A stretch of DNA of 64,000 nt from JAAFHZ01 sp964247085 (lineage in GTDB: Bacteria > Cyanobacteriota > Cyanobacteriia > Cyanobacteriales > Chamaesiphonaceae): contig CAXTSX010000004.1 of assembly GCA_964247085.1 (NCBI GenBank), forward strand, positions 1-64,000. Reading direction: 5' to 3'. Made by a program: the position numbers and the translations under genes. Each line of letters begins with the position of its first letter. The stretch's first letter is position 1. The notes below the pieces were generated by a model. That model was not told the DNA's origin and searched no databases. It worked only from the letters and a program-made list of their open reading frames with translations. Positions 32,514-41,348 of this stretch are shown piece by piece.

Positions 32514-34361
32514 TCAGCGGCTGATGACCCTCTGATGCCAATTTACAAAATTAAATAAATCGTGGAGCTGGTTAGCTTCTTGATTCCGATAGGGTTGACC
32601 CAAACAATAATTTTCTTTGTATCCAGATCGGTAGTCCAGCAACATTTTTTTGACTTGAGACACATCAATCAGACCTCTCAAACAAGCTGTATCTTGAAGC
32701 CGATCGAGTATTTCTAAAACTGGTTGTCCTTGACCCAGCCCCACATACTTCATCGGGTCAAAATAATTGTCTTTGGGCTTCCACCGAATGGCTTCTGGTA
32801 AATATTTTTGACCAGCTTGCCGCAAAAATATTTTGTCGTGATTGACATCGACTTGTAAATCTGGGGGCAAGTTCATCACAAAATTCATCAAGCGCCGATC
32901 CTGCAGAGGCGAAGTGGTCTGTAAGTTATGCGCCGCATGGATGAGATTGTAAGCCTGCACAACGGCTGCCGAATAGCCCGAGGACATTGCCCAAGAAAGA
33001 TTGGTGGATAGCCCAGTGGAAATATGGGATTGGTAGCTATGCTCGATCGCCATATGCATGGGGCTAGTTTGGGCGTAGTCTGGGCTAAGCCAGGATGGCA
33101 AGGTTATGGGCTGTCGCCAGGCCACAAACTTTTGTTGCCAACTATTCATTAATCGGGGCAAAATAATTTCCCAGCACAGCACCCAGCGCCAACTGCGGCC
33201 TTGACTTTGCATATACTGCTGCGTTGCTTGCCATCTACCAGCCTGAATTAGATCCGGGAAATCGATCGCACATATTTCATCGCCCCATTCCCCATCAAAA
33301 ATTAGCCCAAATCCTTGCTGCTTAATTTTCTCCATCAAATGGATATTCATGGCCAAGGTACAGGTCATCAACGGGTCGTCAGTGACGGGTAAATTTTCCC
33401 ATGATTCACTAAAAGACCAGGCTTGATCGGAGTTAACCGGATGCCAATTAGTTTGGGGATATTTTTGCAAAAAAGTCTCGATCGCTTCCCGTTCATCGAA
33501 CTCTGGATAGATATCGGTCACGGTGGAGAAAGCATCTATTCGGGGCAACTGGTTAAGTAAAGCCACTGTCACGGTAGTAGAATCTAACCCGCCGCTGAGA
33601 GTAGCGCAGGGTCGATGCACGGTGCGCAACCGATCTTTAACCGATTTATTCAAGATGTCCCAGAATTCGTCGTAGTAAGACTGTGCCGATCGAGCAGTGT
33701 CATAACAATTAGGACTAGCTAATTGGGTAATTTGTCGAATTTGAAATTGACCAGCCCTGAGGATCAGCGCCGCGCCCGGAACTAACCGCCGGATATCTTG
33801 AAAAGGCGTACTGCCGGGCTGCTGACCATTCAAACTACTGAGGGTATTGGCAAGATACAGCGGATCTAGCTCTGGGCTAACTTGCGGATGTAACAGCAGC
33901 GTCAATACCCGCGAAGAAATGAGCAGGGTCTGCCCATCCCAACTGTAGGCGACGGTGCGACTACCGACTGGATCACAGCCGACCAGCAGCAAATCATTGG
34001 CCGCATCCCACAAAATAAAAGCAAACTCACCGATGAGTCGATCGATACAGTCGATGCCCCAGCGGCGATAGCTGTCAATCAACAACTGTCCGTCATTTTT
34101 TGGTTGAGCATGACCAGTCAGCCAAGCATCTCGATCGTCAATCCGGCCTGACCAGACTAGCACGCAGCCTTCGTATTCAATGACCGGGGGTTCTAAGCAA
34201 GATTCTGGGGTATCAAAGAACTGAGTCCGACCCAAACTCAATTGACCATTCAGACCATGCCAATCGCCGATCCCATTGGAGCCTAAGACCAGCAAATCCT
34301 GGAGCATTTGCTGCCAGGGTGCCGGTTCTTGACTATGCCAAACGCCTAAAATACCGCTCAT
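32514..34361 (-). CDS. Lasso cyclase, asparagine-synthetase-like (C protein)
   Basis: The C protein activates the side-chain carboxylate of the ring Asp/Glu as an acyl-adenylate and closes the macrolactam on the core N-terminus. The 615-residue protein has the two-domain asparagine synthetase B layout. The N-terminal glutaminase-like domain starts MSGILGVW, with Ser where AsnB has the catalytic Cys, so it cannot use glutamine. The synthetase domain has the PP-loop SGGLDS at 256-261. The position between B1 and the precursors settles its role as lasso cyclase rather than asparagine synthetase. Confidence 0.92.
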   Translation of the reverse strand: MSGILGVWHSQEPAPWQQMLQDLLVLGSNGIGDWHGLNGQLSLGRTQFFDTPESCLEPPVIEYEGCVLVWSGRIDDRDAWLTGHAQPKNDGQLLIDSYRRWGIDCIDRLIGEFAFILWDAANDLLLVGCDPVGSRTVAYSWDGQTLLISSRVLTLLLHPQVSPELDPLYLANTLSSLNGQQPGSTPFQDIRRLVPGAALILRAGQFQIRQITQLASPNCYDTARSAQSYYDEFWDILNKSVKDRLRTVHRPCATLSGGLDSTTVTVALLNQLPRIDAFSTVTDIYPEFDEREAIETFLQKYPQTNWHPVNSDQAWSFSESWENLPVTDDPLMTCTLAMNIHLMEKIKQQGFGLIFDGEWGDEICAIDFPDLIQAGRWQATQQYMQSQGRSWRWVLCWEIILPRLMNSWQQKFVAWRQPITLPSWLSPDYAQTSPMHMAIEHSYQSHISTGLSTNLSWAMSSGYSAAVVQAYNLIHAAHNLQTTSPLQDRRLMNFVMNLPPDLQVDVNHDKIFLRQAGQKYLPEAIRWKPKDNYFDPMKYVGLGQGQPVLEILDRLQDTACLRGLIDVSQVKKMLLDYRSGYKENYCLGQPYRNQEANQLHDLFNFVNWHQRVISR

Positions 34362-34419
34362 CTACCGCCAACCATCCTGGAATAGAGCGATCGTAACCGA
34401 GCTAGAATTTGACTCGTTT

Positions 34420-34725
34420 CTAAACATCAGTTTTAACAACTAACCCATTGTCGAGCAAGTTTTGCAGGAGCATTTGTAGATCGTCAACTACTTGCGATTT
34501 TTCGACTTCGTATTCCGCCACAATGGCATCGGCAACTGATGTTAAGGGCTGTTTATTTTGCATCGCTTCCCATAGCAAAATGCCAGTGGTGCTTAGCCCG
34601 TAATAAGTGCCAGAAGGGACATGGAGTAAGACGGCTTCATCTTCTACCTGCCGAAATAAAATATCGGCACCAGCTTGATATGAATTCTGCAATAGGTCAG
34701 GGGCGGGGGATTCGGAAAGAGACAT
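34420..34725 (-). CDS. PqqD-like leader-binding protein (lasso B1/RRE)
   Basis: This 101-residue RiPP recognition element binds the precursor leader through its YxxPxL motif and delivers it to the protease and cyclase. The PqqD fold is seen in VLLHVPSGTYYGLSTTG (beta strands), ILLWEAMQN and VADAIVAEYEVEKSQV, then LLQNLLDNGLV (winged helix). It lies 45 bp after B2 and 58 bp before the cyclase. A split B1/B2 arrangement is typical of non-proteobacterial lasso loci. Confidence 0.9.
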   Translation of the reverse strand: MSLSESPAPDLLQNSYQAGADILFRQVEDEAVLLHVPSGTYYGLSTTGILLWEAMQNKQPLTSVADAIVAEYEVEKSQVVDDLQMLLQNLLDNGLVVKTDV

Positions 34726-34770
34726 TTGTTTGCCTGGGGGTGATGTGAATAAGCGAGGTTATGACCAGAT

Positions 34771-35202
34771 TTAAACTGGATGTAACGTATTATATTTTTC
34801 CAGATCCGGTAACATTCCCATCACAATTTTTCCTTGGTACTCAATCCAAGCATGGGCTTGAAATTCTTCCTCCGGCTGGTGAATTACCCCAATTCGTAGA
34901 TGAGAATCGTATCCTTGCTGCTGCATCAGGGTTTGGGTGGCCAAAGCTCTGGCTAGGCATTTGGCTCCGCCGGGGCTAAACTGGGTGCTGAGTTCGATCG
35001 CCCAGACAATTTGATTGATCGACAGCGCCGATGTCTCGGCGGAGAGCGATCGCCTAGTGCCTAATTTAGTCAACATCTTTTGCAGCCGGGGAAATTTCAG
35101 AAACAGAAACCCGAACCGCACCAAATTCAATAATATGTATGACTTTATTAACAGGTTGCGTTCGGTGGATTCAAGTTGCCAAAACTTGGATATTTTTTTC
35201 AT
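34771..35202 (-). CDS. Lasso leader peptidase, transglutaminase-like (B2)
   Basis: B2 cuts the leader after the residue following the conserved Thr. The 143-residue protein matches the transglutaminase-like B2 family: an N-terminal helical segment (ISKFWQLESTERNLLIKSY), the catalytic Cys82 in GGAKCLARALATQTLM and the catalytic His117 in AHAWIEYQGK. The ATG at 35202 puts the start at the usual family position; a GTG at 35271 in the same frame would add 23 residues. It is the first gene of the lasso locus, divergent from the biliverdin reductase gene. Confidence 0.88.
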   Translation of the reverse strand: MKKISKFWQLESTERNLLIKSYILLNLVRFGFLFLKFPRLQKMLTKLGTRRSLSAETSALSINQIVWAIELSTQFSPGGAKCLARALATQTLMQQQGYDSHLRIGVIHQPEEEFQAHAWIEYQGKIVMGMLPDLEKYNTLHPV

Positions 35203-35380
35203 CTTTAGTAATGCTTTGGAGGCACGGTTGATATATTCGAGTATGCCACTTCTAGAAAGATATATTACCACGCCCGACAGGATGGATTAAAGTCGTGACA
35301 CCAGAAAATCACACCGCACCATACAAGTCACGCCAAAATCTGCGAAGATAGACAGCTAGCCACCTCATCCAAGATTTAAC

Positions 35381-36403
35381 GTGAGTCTTTACCGAGCAAT
35401 TTCTCAACCAGTCCGTATCGGCTTAGTCGGCACTGGTTTCGCCGCCAAAGTGCGGGCGCAGACCATCCAAGCTGAAAGTCGTACCCAGTTGGTGGCTGTT
35501 GCCAGCAGCAGTCCAGAAAGGGCGCAGGAGTTTGCGACGGAGTTTAATATCCGGGCAGCCCAAAACTGGGAAGAGTTGCTGCAGATGTCTGATGTTGATC
35601 TGGTGATGATTTGCAATGCGAATCACGATCATGGCCAGATTGCTAAGGCGGCGATCGAAAGCGTCCGGCATGTCATTGTGGAATATCCTCTATCTTTAGA
35701 TCCACAGGAAGCCCAAGAAATTATTTTCATGGCGGCCAACCGACAATTGTTTCTACATATCGAACATATTGAGCTGCTGGGTTCCTTGCATCAAACCATG
35801 CGGGAATGGCTAGACAAAATTGGCACTCCCCAATATGCCCGCTATGCCACGATCACACCCCAAGCGGAAGCTCCGCGCAAGTGGTCTTATCAACGTCAGC
35901 AATTTGGCTTTCCTTTAGTAGCGGCACTGTCGCGGCTGCATCGGTTTACCGATCTGTTTGGGACGATCGATCGAGTAAATTGTCACGAAAACTATTGGGG
36001 CACCGATGACCAAGATTACTTCAAGACAGTGCTGTGCAATGCCCAATTGACCTTTGCTAATGGCTTATTTGCCGAAATTTCTTACGGTAAGGGCGAAAAT
36101 TTGTGGGAAGCAACTAGGAAGTTTGAAGTGCATGGTGACCTAGGCGCAATGATTTTTGATGGCAACCAAGGCACCTTAATTGTCGGTACCGAAAAGATGT
36201 CGATCGAACTAGGCTCCCGCACTGGGATGTTTGCCCAGGATCTGACCTATGCCCTGGATAATTTCTTAGAGGGCAAACCCAATTACATTAAACCTTCAGC
36301 TAGTTTGTACAGCTTGCGCATCGCTAACGCCTGTAAAGCAGCGGCGGCCAACAACGCGACGGTTTTGTTGCCACCCAACCTGCGCGGTGATGACATCAGC
36401 TAA
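35381..36403 (+). CDS. bvdR: Biliverdin reductase (Gfo/Idh/MocA family)
   Basis: BvdR reduces biliverdin IXalpha with NADPH and is linked to phycobilin metabolism in cyanobacteria. The 340-residue protein starts at a GTG. It has an N-terminal Rossmann domain (IGLVGTGFAAKVRA) and a C-terminal domain with blocks that match, from memory, the Synechocystis enzyme: LHIEHIELLG, YARYATI, QQFGFPLVAALSR and RFTDLFG. It is divergent from the lasso locus across about 110-180 bp and is probably unrelated to it. Its end overlaps menH by eight bases. Confidence 0.85.
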   Translation: MSLYRAISQPVRIGLVGTGFAAKVRAQTIQAESRTQLVAVASSSPERAQEFATEFNIRAAQNWEELLQMSDVDLVMICNANHDHGQIAKAAIESVRHVIVEYPLSLDPQEAQEIIFMAANRQLFLHIEHIELLGSLHQTMREWLDKIGTPQYARYATITPQAEAPRKWSYQRQQFGFPLVAALSRLHRFTDLFGTIDRVNCHENYWGTDDQDYFKTVLCNAQLTFANGLFAEISYGKGENLWEATRKFEVHGDLGAMIFDGNQGTLIVGTEKMSIELGSRTGMFAQDLTYALDNFLEGKPNYIKPSASLYSLRIANACKAAAANNATVLLPPNLRGDDIS

Positions 36404-37175
36404 ACCAAACTTGCAAAGCTTTACTCCATTGCTGGGGCTGTTGCCAGTGAACATTATGGCTGCAATCTGGCACAATCAATAATTCAGCCGCTAGGCAACT
36501 AGCGGCCATTTCTTGATTAATGGCCACCAACTTATGATCGTTTTCACCGGCCATCAAGAACAAGGGAATCTGGTTATTGGTCAATAGCTCGCCTAGATAG
36601 GGCTGGCTACCCAAACCGGCATTTTCTAAGGAACGGGCTAATGCTAGCGGTTGATTTTGAAGTCGCTGGGCAATGAGGGCTGGGAAATGGATCTGGGTAT
36701 TCATGCCTTGAAAAACTGGTTGCTGATACCAGTGATCAACAAACTCTGCAAAATTTAAACTTGGTCGCCGGAGCTTGCGAGCGATCGCCTGATCCTGTCT
36801 TTGCCGCTCTTGCCGCGCCGCGAGGGTGGCTAGTCCCGCACTGGCCGACTCCACCACCACCTTCCGCCAGTACTGCGGATAGTGCAGCGCCAGATATAAT
36901 GCCAGACGGCCACCCAAGGAATAACCAAACAAATAGCAGGGTCGATCGATTTCTAAACTCTCCAGTAATGCCACCAAACTGCGAGCAGTGTTGGGAATAT
37001 CGTAGTCCGGTGCGATAGTTTGGCCATGACCGGGCAAGTCTACACAAACACAGTGAAAATTTTCAGATAACTGCGTTAGTAGCGGCCACCAATCATTACT
37101 GTTGCCCATGAATCCATGCAGAAATAGGATCGCTGGTAAATCCGGATGGCCGTACCGATCAACATGATAACCCAC
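36396..37175 (-). CDS. menH: Alpha/beta hydrolase, probable MenH
   Basis: MenH eliminates pyruvate to make SHCHC in the naphthoquinone (phylloquinone) pathway that supplies photosystem I. The 259-residue alpha/beta hydrolase has the oxyanion region LFLHGFMGNSNDW, the nucleophile elbow GYSLGGRL and a late His in PDCSHNVHW. These fit MenH, although many alpha/beta hydrolases look alike. It starts at a GTG 12 bp after hemA on the same strand, so the two are co-transcribed. Confidence 0.72.
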   Translation of the reverse strand: MGYHVDRYGHPDLPAILFLHGFMGNSNDWWPLLTQLSENFHCVCVDLPGHGQTIAPDYDIPNTARSLVALLESLEIDRPCYLFGYSLGGRLALYLALHYPQYWRKVVVESASAGLATLAARQERQRQDQAIARKLRRPSLNFAEFVDHWYQQPVFQGMNTQIHFPALIAQRLQNQPLALARSLENAGLGSQPYLGELLTNNQIPLFLMAGENDHKLVAINQEMAASCLAAELLIVPDCSHNVHWQQPQQWSKALQVWFS

Positions 37176-37187
37176 CAGAAAACCGCT

Positions 37188-38477
37188 CTAACCCGGAGTA
37201 TTAGACTGAATCTGCTCTAAATTAAACAGGGTCTGGAGAGCAACCATCGCTTGTTGCCTAGCTTCAATATCTTGTTGTGCCCGCAGTTGTACCATCGGAT
37301 CATGGAGAATTTTGTTCACAATGCCTTTGGTCAGCGCTTCAATCACTTCTTGATGTCGTCCAGCAAACTCGGAGCCGAGCCGCGATAGGGCTTTTTCTAA
37401 TTCTTGGACGCGAATATTTTCCATCTTGTCCCGTAGGCCATTGATAGTCGGCACAGTTTCGAGCGATCGCCACCAGCTATTAAAACTGGCTAATTCTTCG
37501 TCTAGCAATACTTCAGCTTCCATCGCCATCTGACGACGACTTTCCTGGTTCTGAGCAACGACTGCCTTCAAATCATCGACGTTAAAGGCTTGAACATTGC
37601 TCAACTCATTGACGTTGGAATGCACATTCCGGGGTACCGAGATATCAAAAATCATCAAAGATCTTTCTTCTAACACACTGGCTAAGTTCGATCTGTCGAT
37701 CAGTGGGTCATTAGAAGCCGTACTAGTAAAGACCATTGAAGACCTCCCGACTACGGGTAGCATATTGGTCAGTGGTTCTAGCTTTAGTTCAATCTCTGGA
37801 AAGATCTTTTTCAGATCTTCCGCCCGTTTAGCCGATCGATTGATCACCGTCACATCCACGGCTCCTTTAGAAATCAAATGCTGTACCAACAGTCGAGACA
37901 TCTTACCGGCACCCAAAATGGCAATTTGCTCAGCGGCTAAACTGCTTACCTTCCACTGGGCTAACTCCACTGCTGCCGAGCTAATCGATACCGCCCCAGT
38001 ACCAATACTAGTTTCGGTGCGAACTCGTTTGCCAGCAGTTAAAGCTTGTTTAAATAATCGATTCAAGATCGAGCCAATGCCCAAATATTGCTGACCCAGT
38101 TTGTGGGTAGTTTTCACCTGAGCCAAAATCTGGCCTTCGCCCAAAACCAAACTATCCAGGCCAGAAGCCACCCGCAGCAGATGCATCACCGCATCTTCTT
38201 GGAGCAGTACAAATAAATGATGGCGCAGATCAGCGATCGATAGTTGACCATAATCGCTTAGGAATTGGTTGACTTCGCGAATACCTAATTCTGTTTCAGT
38301 GACTACTACATATATCTCTAGACGGTTACAGGTGCTGAGGATCGCCACTTCAGCAATATGAGCACAATTTTGCAAAGACTTCATGGCGGCTTCGAGCTGC
38401 GGTTCTGGGATACTCAGCTTCTCCCGCACTTCGACTGGCGCGGTTTTGTGGCTCAAGCCGATCACAACAATATTCAT
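37188..38477 (-). CDS. hemA: Glutamyl-tRNA reductase
   Basis: HemA reduces Glu-tRNA to glutamate-1-semialdehyde, the committed step of tetrapyrrole (heme, chlorophyll, bilin) synthesis. The 429-residue protein has the N-terminal IGLSHKTAPVEVRE, the nucleophilic Cys in LSTCNRLE, GEGQILAQVK, the NADPH domain (ILGAGKMSRLL) and the C-terminal dimerisation helices. The short gap to the downstream hydrolase gene suggests an operon. The 225 bp upstream of the start hold no gene. Confidence 0.97.
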   Translation of the reverse strand: MNIVVIGLSHKTAPVEVREKLSIPEPQLEAAMKSLQNCAHIAEVAILSTCNRLEIYVVVTETELGIREVNQFLSDYGQLSIADLRHHLFVLLQEDAVMHLLRVASGLDSLVLGEGQILAQVKTTHKLGQQYLGIGSILNRLFKQALTAGKRVRTETSIGTGAVSISSAAVELAQWKVSSLAAEQIAILGAGKMSRLLVQHLISKGAVDVTVINRSAKRAEDLKKIFPEIELKLEPLTNMLPVVGRSSMVFTSTASNDPLIDRSNLASVLEERSLMIFDISVPRNVHSNVNELSNVQAFNVDDLKAVVAQNQESRRQMAMEAEVLLDEELASFNSWWRSLETVPTINGLRDKMENIRVQELEKALSRLGSEFAGRHQEVIEALTKGIVNKILHDPMVQLRAQQDIEARQQAMVALQTLFNLEQIQSNTPG

Positions 38478-38650
38478 AGTGCTCCGTATCCTAGAAATTT
38501 AATGTATTAATAATTAAAAAAACGGCCAGCAGTCCAGCCTCAATCATCTTTTTATAAACGGATTACATTTTCTGAGGAATCAGTTGTGCTTGTAAACCGC
38601 CCCGCGCACTTCTTAAAAATACTTAACGAATAAAAGTTTCCCAAAACAAT

Positions 38651-38686
38651 GCCTCCCTGCTGTTTAACTATAAACCGCAAGGAGGC
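38651..38686 (-). terminator. Probable terminator after glpX
   Basis: GCCTCCCTGC (38651-38660) pairs with GCAAGGAGGC (38677-38686) with one mismatch. On the minus strand it is followed by a short T-rich run (ATTGTTTT). It lies just after the glpX stop codon. Confidence 0.5.
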
Positions 38687-38701
38687 GAAGGGAGCTAAAT
38701 T

Positions 38702-39739
38702 CTAACGAACTTGAACTGACTTAGGATTACCAGTCATGTGGACAGTATCCACAAAACGAGCAGTCTTGGATTGGCTGGAGATGACCAATGACTCAGTTCT
38801 GGCACCACCCTTGAAGAAACGAACACCGTTCATCAAGTTGCCAGAAGTGATACCACAACCAGCAAACAAGACATGTTCGCCACAAGCTAATTCTTGAGCA
38901 GTATAAACCTTGTCAGGGTCAGTGATATTCATTGAGAGCAAGCGCTCGATGTTCTTTTCTTTGCTTTCGCCGATCAAGCCAGTTTTCACAACTGCTGGAT
39001 CGTAGATTAATTGACCTTGGAAGTGAGCATCCATACAACGTAGAGCTGCTGCGGAAATTACACCTTCAGGAGCTGCGCCAATACCCATCAAAGCATGGAT
39101 GTTGGTACCAGCAAAGCCGCAATTAATGGCGGCACCTACGTCACCGTCACTAATCAAAGCTACCCGAGCACCAGCGGCGCGGATTTCGGCAATCAGATCG
39201 TTGTGACGTTCGCGCTTCATGACGACTACTACTAGCTCATCGATCGCTCTATCCAAACACTCTGACAAAATTTTCAGGTTTTCAGTAGCAGACTTGTTGA
39301 TGTCTACTTTGCCTTTAGCTGCAGGTGGTGCAGCCAACTTCTTCATGTAAAAATCGGGAGCTGCAAACAAGCCGCCTTTTTCGGAAATTGCCAAAACAGC
39401 CATCGAACCAGGTTGACCATAAGCACAAAGGTTGGTACCTTCGCAGGGGTCAACAGCAATGTCGATTTCAACTAGTTCTTCAGGGTTACAAAGATCTTTG
39501 CCATTAGGCTGAGAGCAAATCCCAACTTCTTCGCCGATATATAGCATCGGTGCATTATCGCGTTCGCCTTCCCCAATTACGATGCGGCCACGCATATAAA
39601 TCTTGTTCATGCGTTCCCGCATGGCTTCTACCGCTACGCGATCGGCTTCATCCTTATCACCTTTACCCATTAATCGAGCGGAGGCAATGGCGGCTTGCTC
39701 AACAACCTCAATAATTTCTAAGCCTAGTGAATTATCCAA
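38702..39739 (-). CDS. glpX: Class II fructose-1,6-/sedoheptulose-1,7-bisphosphatase
   Basis: This enzyme dephosphorylates both fructose-1,6- and sedoheptulose-1,7-bisphosphate in the Calvin cycle of cyanobacteria. The 345-residue protein shows the GlpX blocks KGDKDEADRVAVEAMR, IVIGEGERDNAPMLY, VDPCEGTNLCAYG and GIGAAPEGVISAAALR. It is an isolated gene with its own likely terminator. In the same window CP12 controls the GAPDH/PRK part of the cycle. Confidence 0.95.
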   Translation of the reverse strand: MDNSLGLEIIEVVEQAAIASARLMGKGDKDEADRVAVEAMRERMNKIYMRGRIVIGEGERDNAPMLYIGEEVGICSQPNGKDLCNPEELVEIDIAVDPCEGTNLCAYGQPGSMAVLAISEKGGLFAAPDFYMKKLAAPPAAKGKVDINKSATENLKILSECLDRAIDELVVVVMKRERHNDLIAEIRAAGARVALISDGDVGAAINCGFAGTNIHALMGIGAAPEGVISAAALRCMDAHFQGQLIYDPAVVKTGLIGESKEKNIERLLSMNITDPDKVYTAQELACGEHVLFAGCGITSGNLMNGVRFFKGGARTESLVISSQSKTARFVDTVHMTGNPKSVQVR

Positions 39740-39825
39740 TTTTATATATACTCCATACTTATATTAATTTCGACATCAGTCTACCAGAGGGCGGGGGCTA
39801 AATGTTCATAAATGTTCATGATGAA

Positions 39826-40728
39826 CTAGATTTCAGCAGTTGCAGTTAAGCAAGATGCGCAGATTTGTTGATGCCACTGACCGCTACTGGCTACCAAGCA
39901 TCCCCACTGGCTGACATCGGCTTGGTTGTAGCGCAGTTCTTGGCCGTGGGCATGGGTAAACTGGCCGCCAGCTTCAGTCAAAATGAGTTCGGGAGCGGCT
40001 AAGTCCCAGTCTTTGGGAGCGGAAGTGGCTGATTGAGAAATATAGACATCCGCCCGATGTTCAATAATGGCAGCTATTTTGCCACCGACGCTACCAATTT
40101 GAACTTGCTGCTGACAGGGCAACCCCTTCAATATTTTTTCGAGGGCGGCAGAACGATGGCTGCGACTAGCAATTACTGTTAGATCGGTGAGTGGCGTCTG
40201 TTGATCGACTTGTAATTTTTGGCGCAGGCCGCTGCGATCGACTACATAAGCACCACAATTTTGTACCGCTTGATACACTTTTTCAACTTCGGGTAAAGCA
40301 ATCACCGCTAACACGGGTCGCTGTTGATAGACCAGAGCAATATGGACAGCGTATTCGCCAGTTTTATTGACAAATTCTTTGGTGCCATCGATCGGATCAA
40401 TAATCCAGACCCAAGATTCTGTTAAAGCCGCTTGTTGATATTGATAATTTTCTTCGGTCAAATAACCGCAACTATTCCCAAAAATTGGACTTAGTCGATC
40501 AAGAATATGTTGGTTGACAGCTAGGTCAGCATTAGTGACTGGCTCTCCGGCCTTATCCATTACCTGCAAGTCGTTACCGCGATAAAAAGCCCTTAGTAAA
40601 TCAGTAGATTCCCAAGCAATTTGGGTCGCGATCGCCAAAACATCGGTAGCCAAATCCAAATTGGATAGAGGTGAAAAACGCACAAATAAAAATTGGGGAT
40701 TAGTGTTTACCGACCTCAACAATATCAT
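39826..40728 (-). CDS. cysQ: Inositol monophosphatase family protein, CysQ-like
   Basis: CysQ-type enzymes remove the 3' phosphate from PAP made during sulfate assimilation. The 300-residue protein has the metal-dependent phosphatase motifs GEPVTNADLAVNQ, WIIDPIDGTKEF and DWDLAAPELILTEAGG. Other members of the fold act on inositol phosphates, so substrate assignment is by resemblance. The ATG at 40728 overlaps the upstream region of the divergent lipoprotein gene; a GTG at 40683 is an equally plausible start. Confidence 0.8.
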   Translation of the reverse strand: MILLRSVNTNPQFLFVRFSPLSNLDLATDVLAIATQIAWESTDLLRAFYRGNDLQVMDKAGEPVTNADLAVNQHILDRLSPIFGNSCGYLTEENYQYQQAALTESWVWIIDPIDGTKEFVNKTGEYAVHIALVYQQRPVLAVIALPEVEKVYQAVQNCGAYVVDRSGLRQKLQVDQQTPLTDLTVIASRSHRSAALEKILKGLPCQQQVQIGSVGGKIAAIIEHRADVYISQSATSAPKDWDLAAPELILTEAGGQFTHAHGQELRYNQADVSQWGCLVASSGQWHQQICASCLTATAEI

Positions 40729-40798
40729 TCAAACAATGTTACAATTCTTCCAACGGCCAGTACATGGCTCAAATCTACGTGTGAGGATATTAATAATT

Positions 40799-41227
40799 AT
40801 GATGAACTTAAACTGGAAAGCATTGTTAGTAGTTGCAAGTCTGTCTTTAGGCACTGGTCTAGTTGCTTGTGGTGATACTACTACAACTCCTCCTGCTGGA
40901 ACTGCTCCTGGCGCTGTTGACGCTCCTAAGCCTGGCGATAAAGCTCCTGATGCTAAGCCACCTGAGCCTGGTGCTCCTGCTGCTGGTGGTGCTGAAGCTC
41001 CTAAGCCCGGCGATAAAGCTCCTGATGCTATGGGCAAGCCCGGCGATAAAGCTCCTGATGCTATGGGCAAGCCTGGCGATAAAGCTCCTGATGCTATGGG
41101 TAAGCCTGGTGATAAAGCCCCTGGTGCTATGGGTAAGCCTGGTGATAAAGCCCCTGGTGCTAAGCCTGGTGAATCTCCAAAATCTCTTGATGGCACTAAG
41201 CCCAGTGAAGCTCCTAAGAAACCATAG
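40799..41227 (+). CDS. Repeat-containing lipoprotein
   Basis: This is a 142-residue secreted lipoprotein. The signal MMNLNWKALLVVASLSLG ends in LVAC, with Cys as the lipidation site. The rest is low complexity, rich in Pro, Ala, Gly, Lys and Asp, built on an 11-residue unit KPGDKAPDAMG repeated several times and then a degenerate C-terminus (KPGESPKSLDGTKPSEAPKKP). It resembles a flexible, wall-spanning spacer with no catalytic part. Function is unknown. Two ATGs overlap at the start (40799 and 40802). Confidence 0.75.
   Translation: MMNLNWKALLVVASLSLGTGLVACGDTTTTPPAGTAPGAVDAPKPGDKAPDAKPPEPGAPAAGGAEAPKPGDKAPDAMGKPGDKAPDAMGKPGDKAPDAMGKPGDKAPGAMGKPGDKAPGAKPGESPKSLDGTKPSEAPKKP
41003..41161 (+). 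repeat. 33-bp in-frame tandem repeat (about five units)
   Basis: Units of 33 bp start at 41003, 41036, 41069, 41102 and 41135; the last is incomplete. Each encodes KPGDKAPxAMG. A further degenerate unit lies at about 40929-40955. Neighbouring units are nearly identical in bases, so the array probably changes length by slippage or recombination. Confidence 0.85.
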
Positions 41228-41257
41228 TCAGAATCAATAGTTTGACTTGAATAGTAT

Positions 41258-41307
41258 TGCCACTAAAGCGCTAACAGTTGTTGATAATCTGTTTGGCTTT
41301 GGTGGCA
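41258..41307. terminator. Long hairpin after the repeat lipoprotein gene
   Basis: TGCCACTAAAGC (41258-41269) pairs with GCTTTGGTGGCA (41296-41307), with one G-U. An inner AACAG/CTGTT stem extends it. There is no clear T-run, so it may be a processing or stability element rather than a true terminator. Confidence 0.45.
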
Positions 41308-41348
41308 TTAATAATATCTAGGTACGTAATCTTAAAATTGCTTGAACA

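Noticed and set aside
32514..34361. Asparagine synthetase B for amino-acid metabolism
   Set aside because: The N-terminal catalytic Cys is replaced by Ser and the gene sits between the lasso B1 gene and four lasso precursors, so it is the lasso cyclase.
41003..41161. Short CRISPR array
   Set aside because: The 33-bp units follow each other with no spacers, lie in frame within a lipoprotein gene, and there are no cas genes.
40729..41196. Long minus-strand open frame over the lipoprotein gene, and a Leu-rich plus-strand frame at 40863-41240
   Set aside because: Both arise because a 33-bp repeat without stop codons stays open in several frames. Only the plus-strand frame with a signal peptide and lipobox is convincing.
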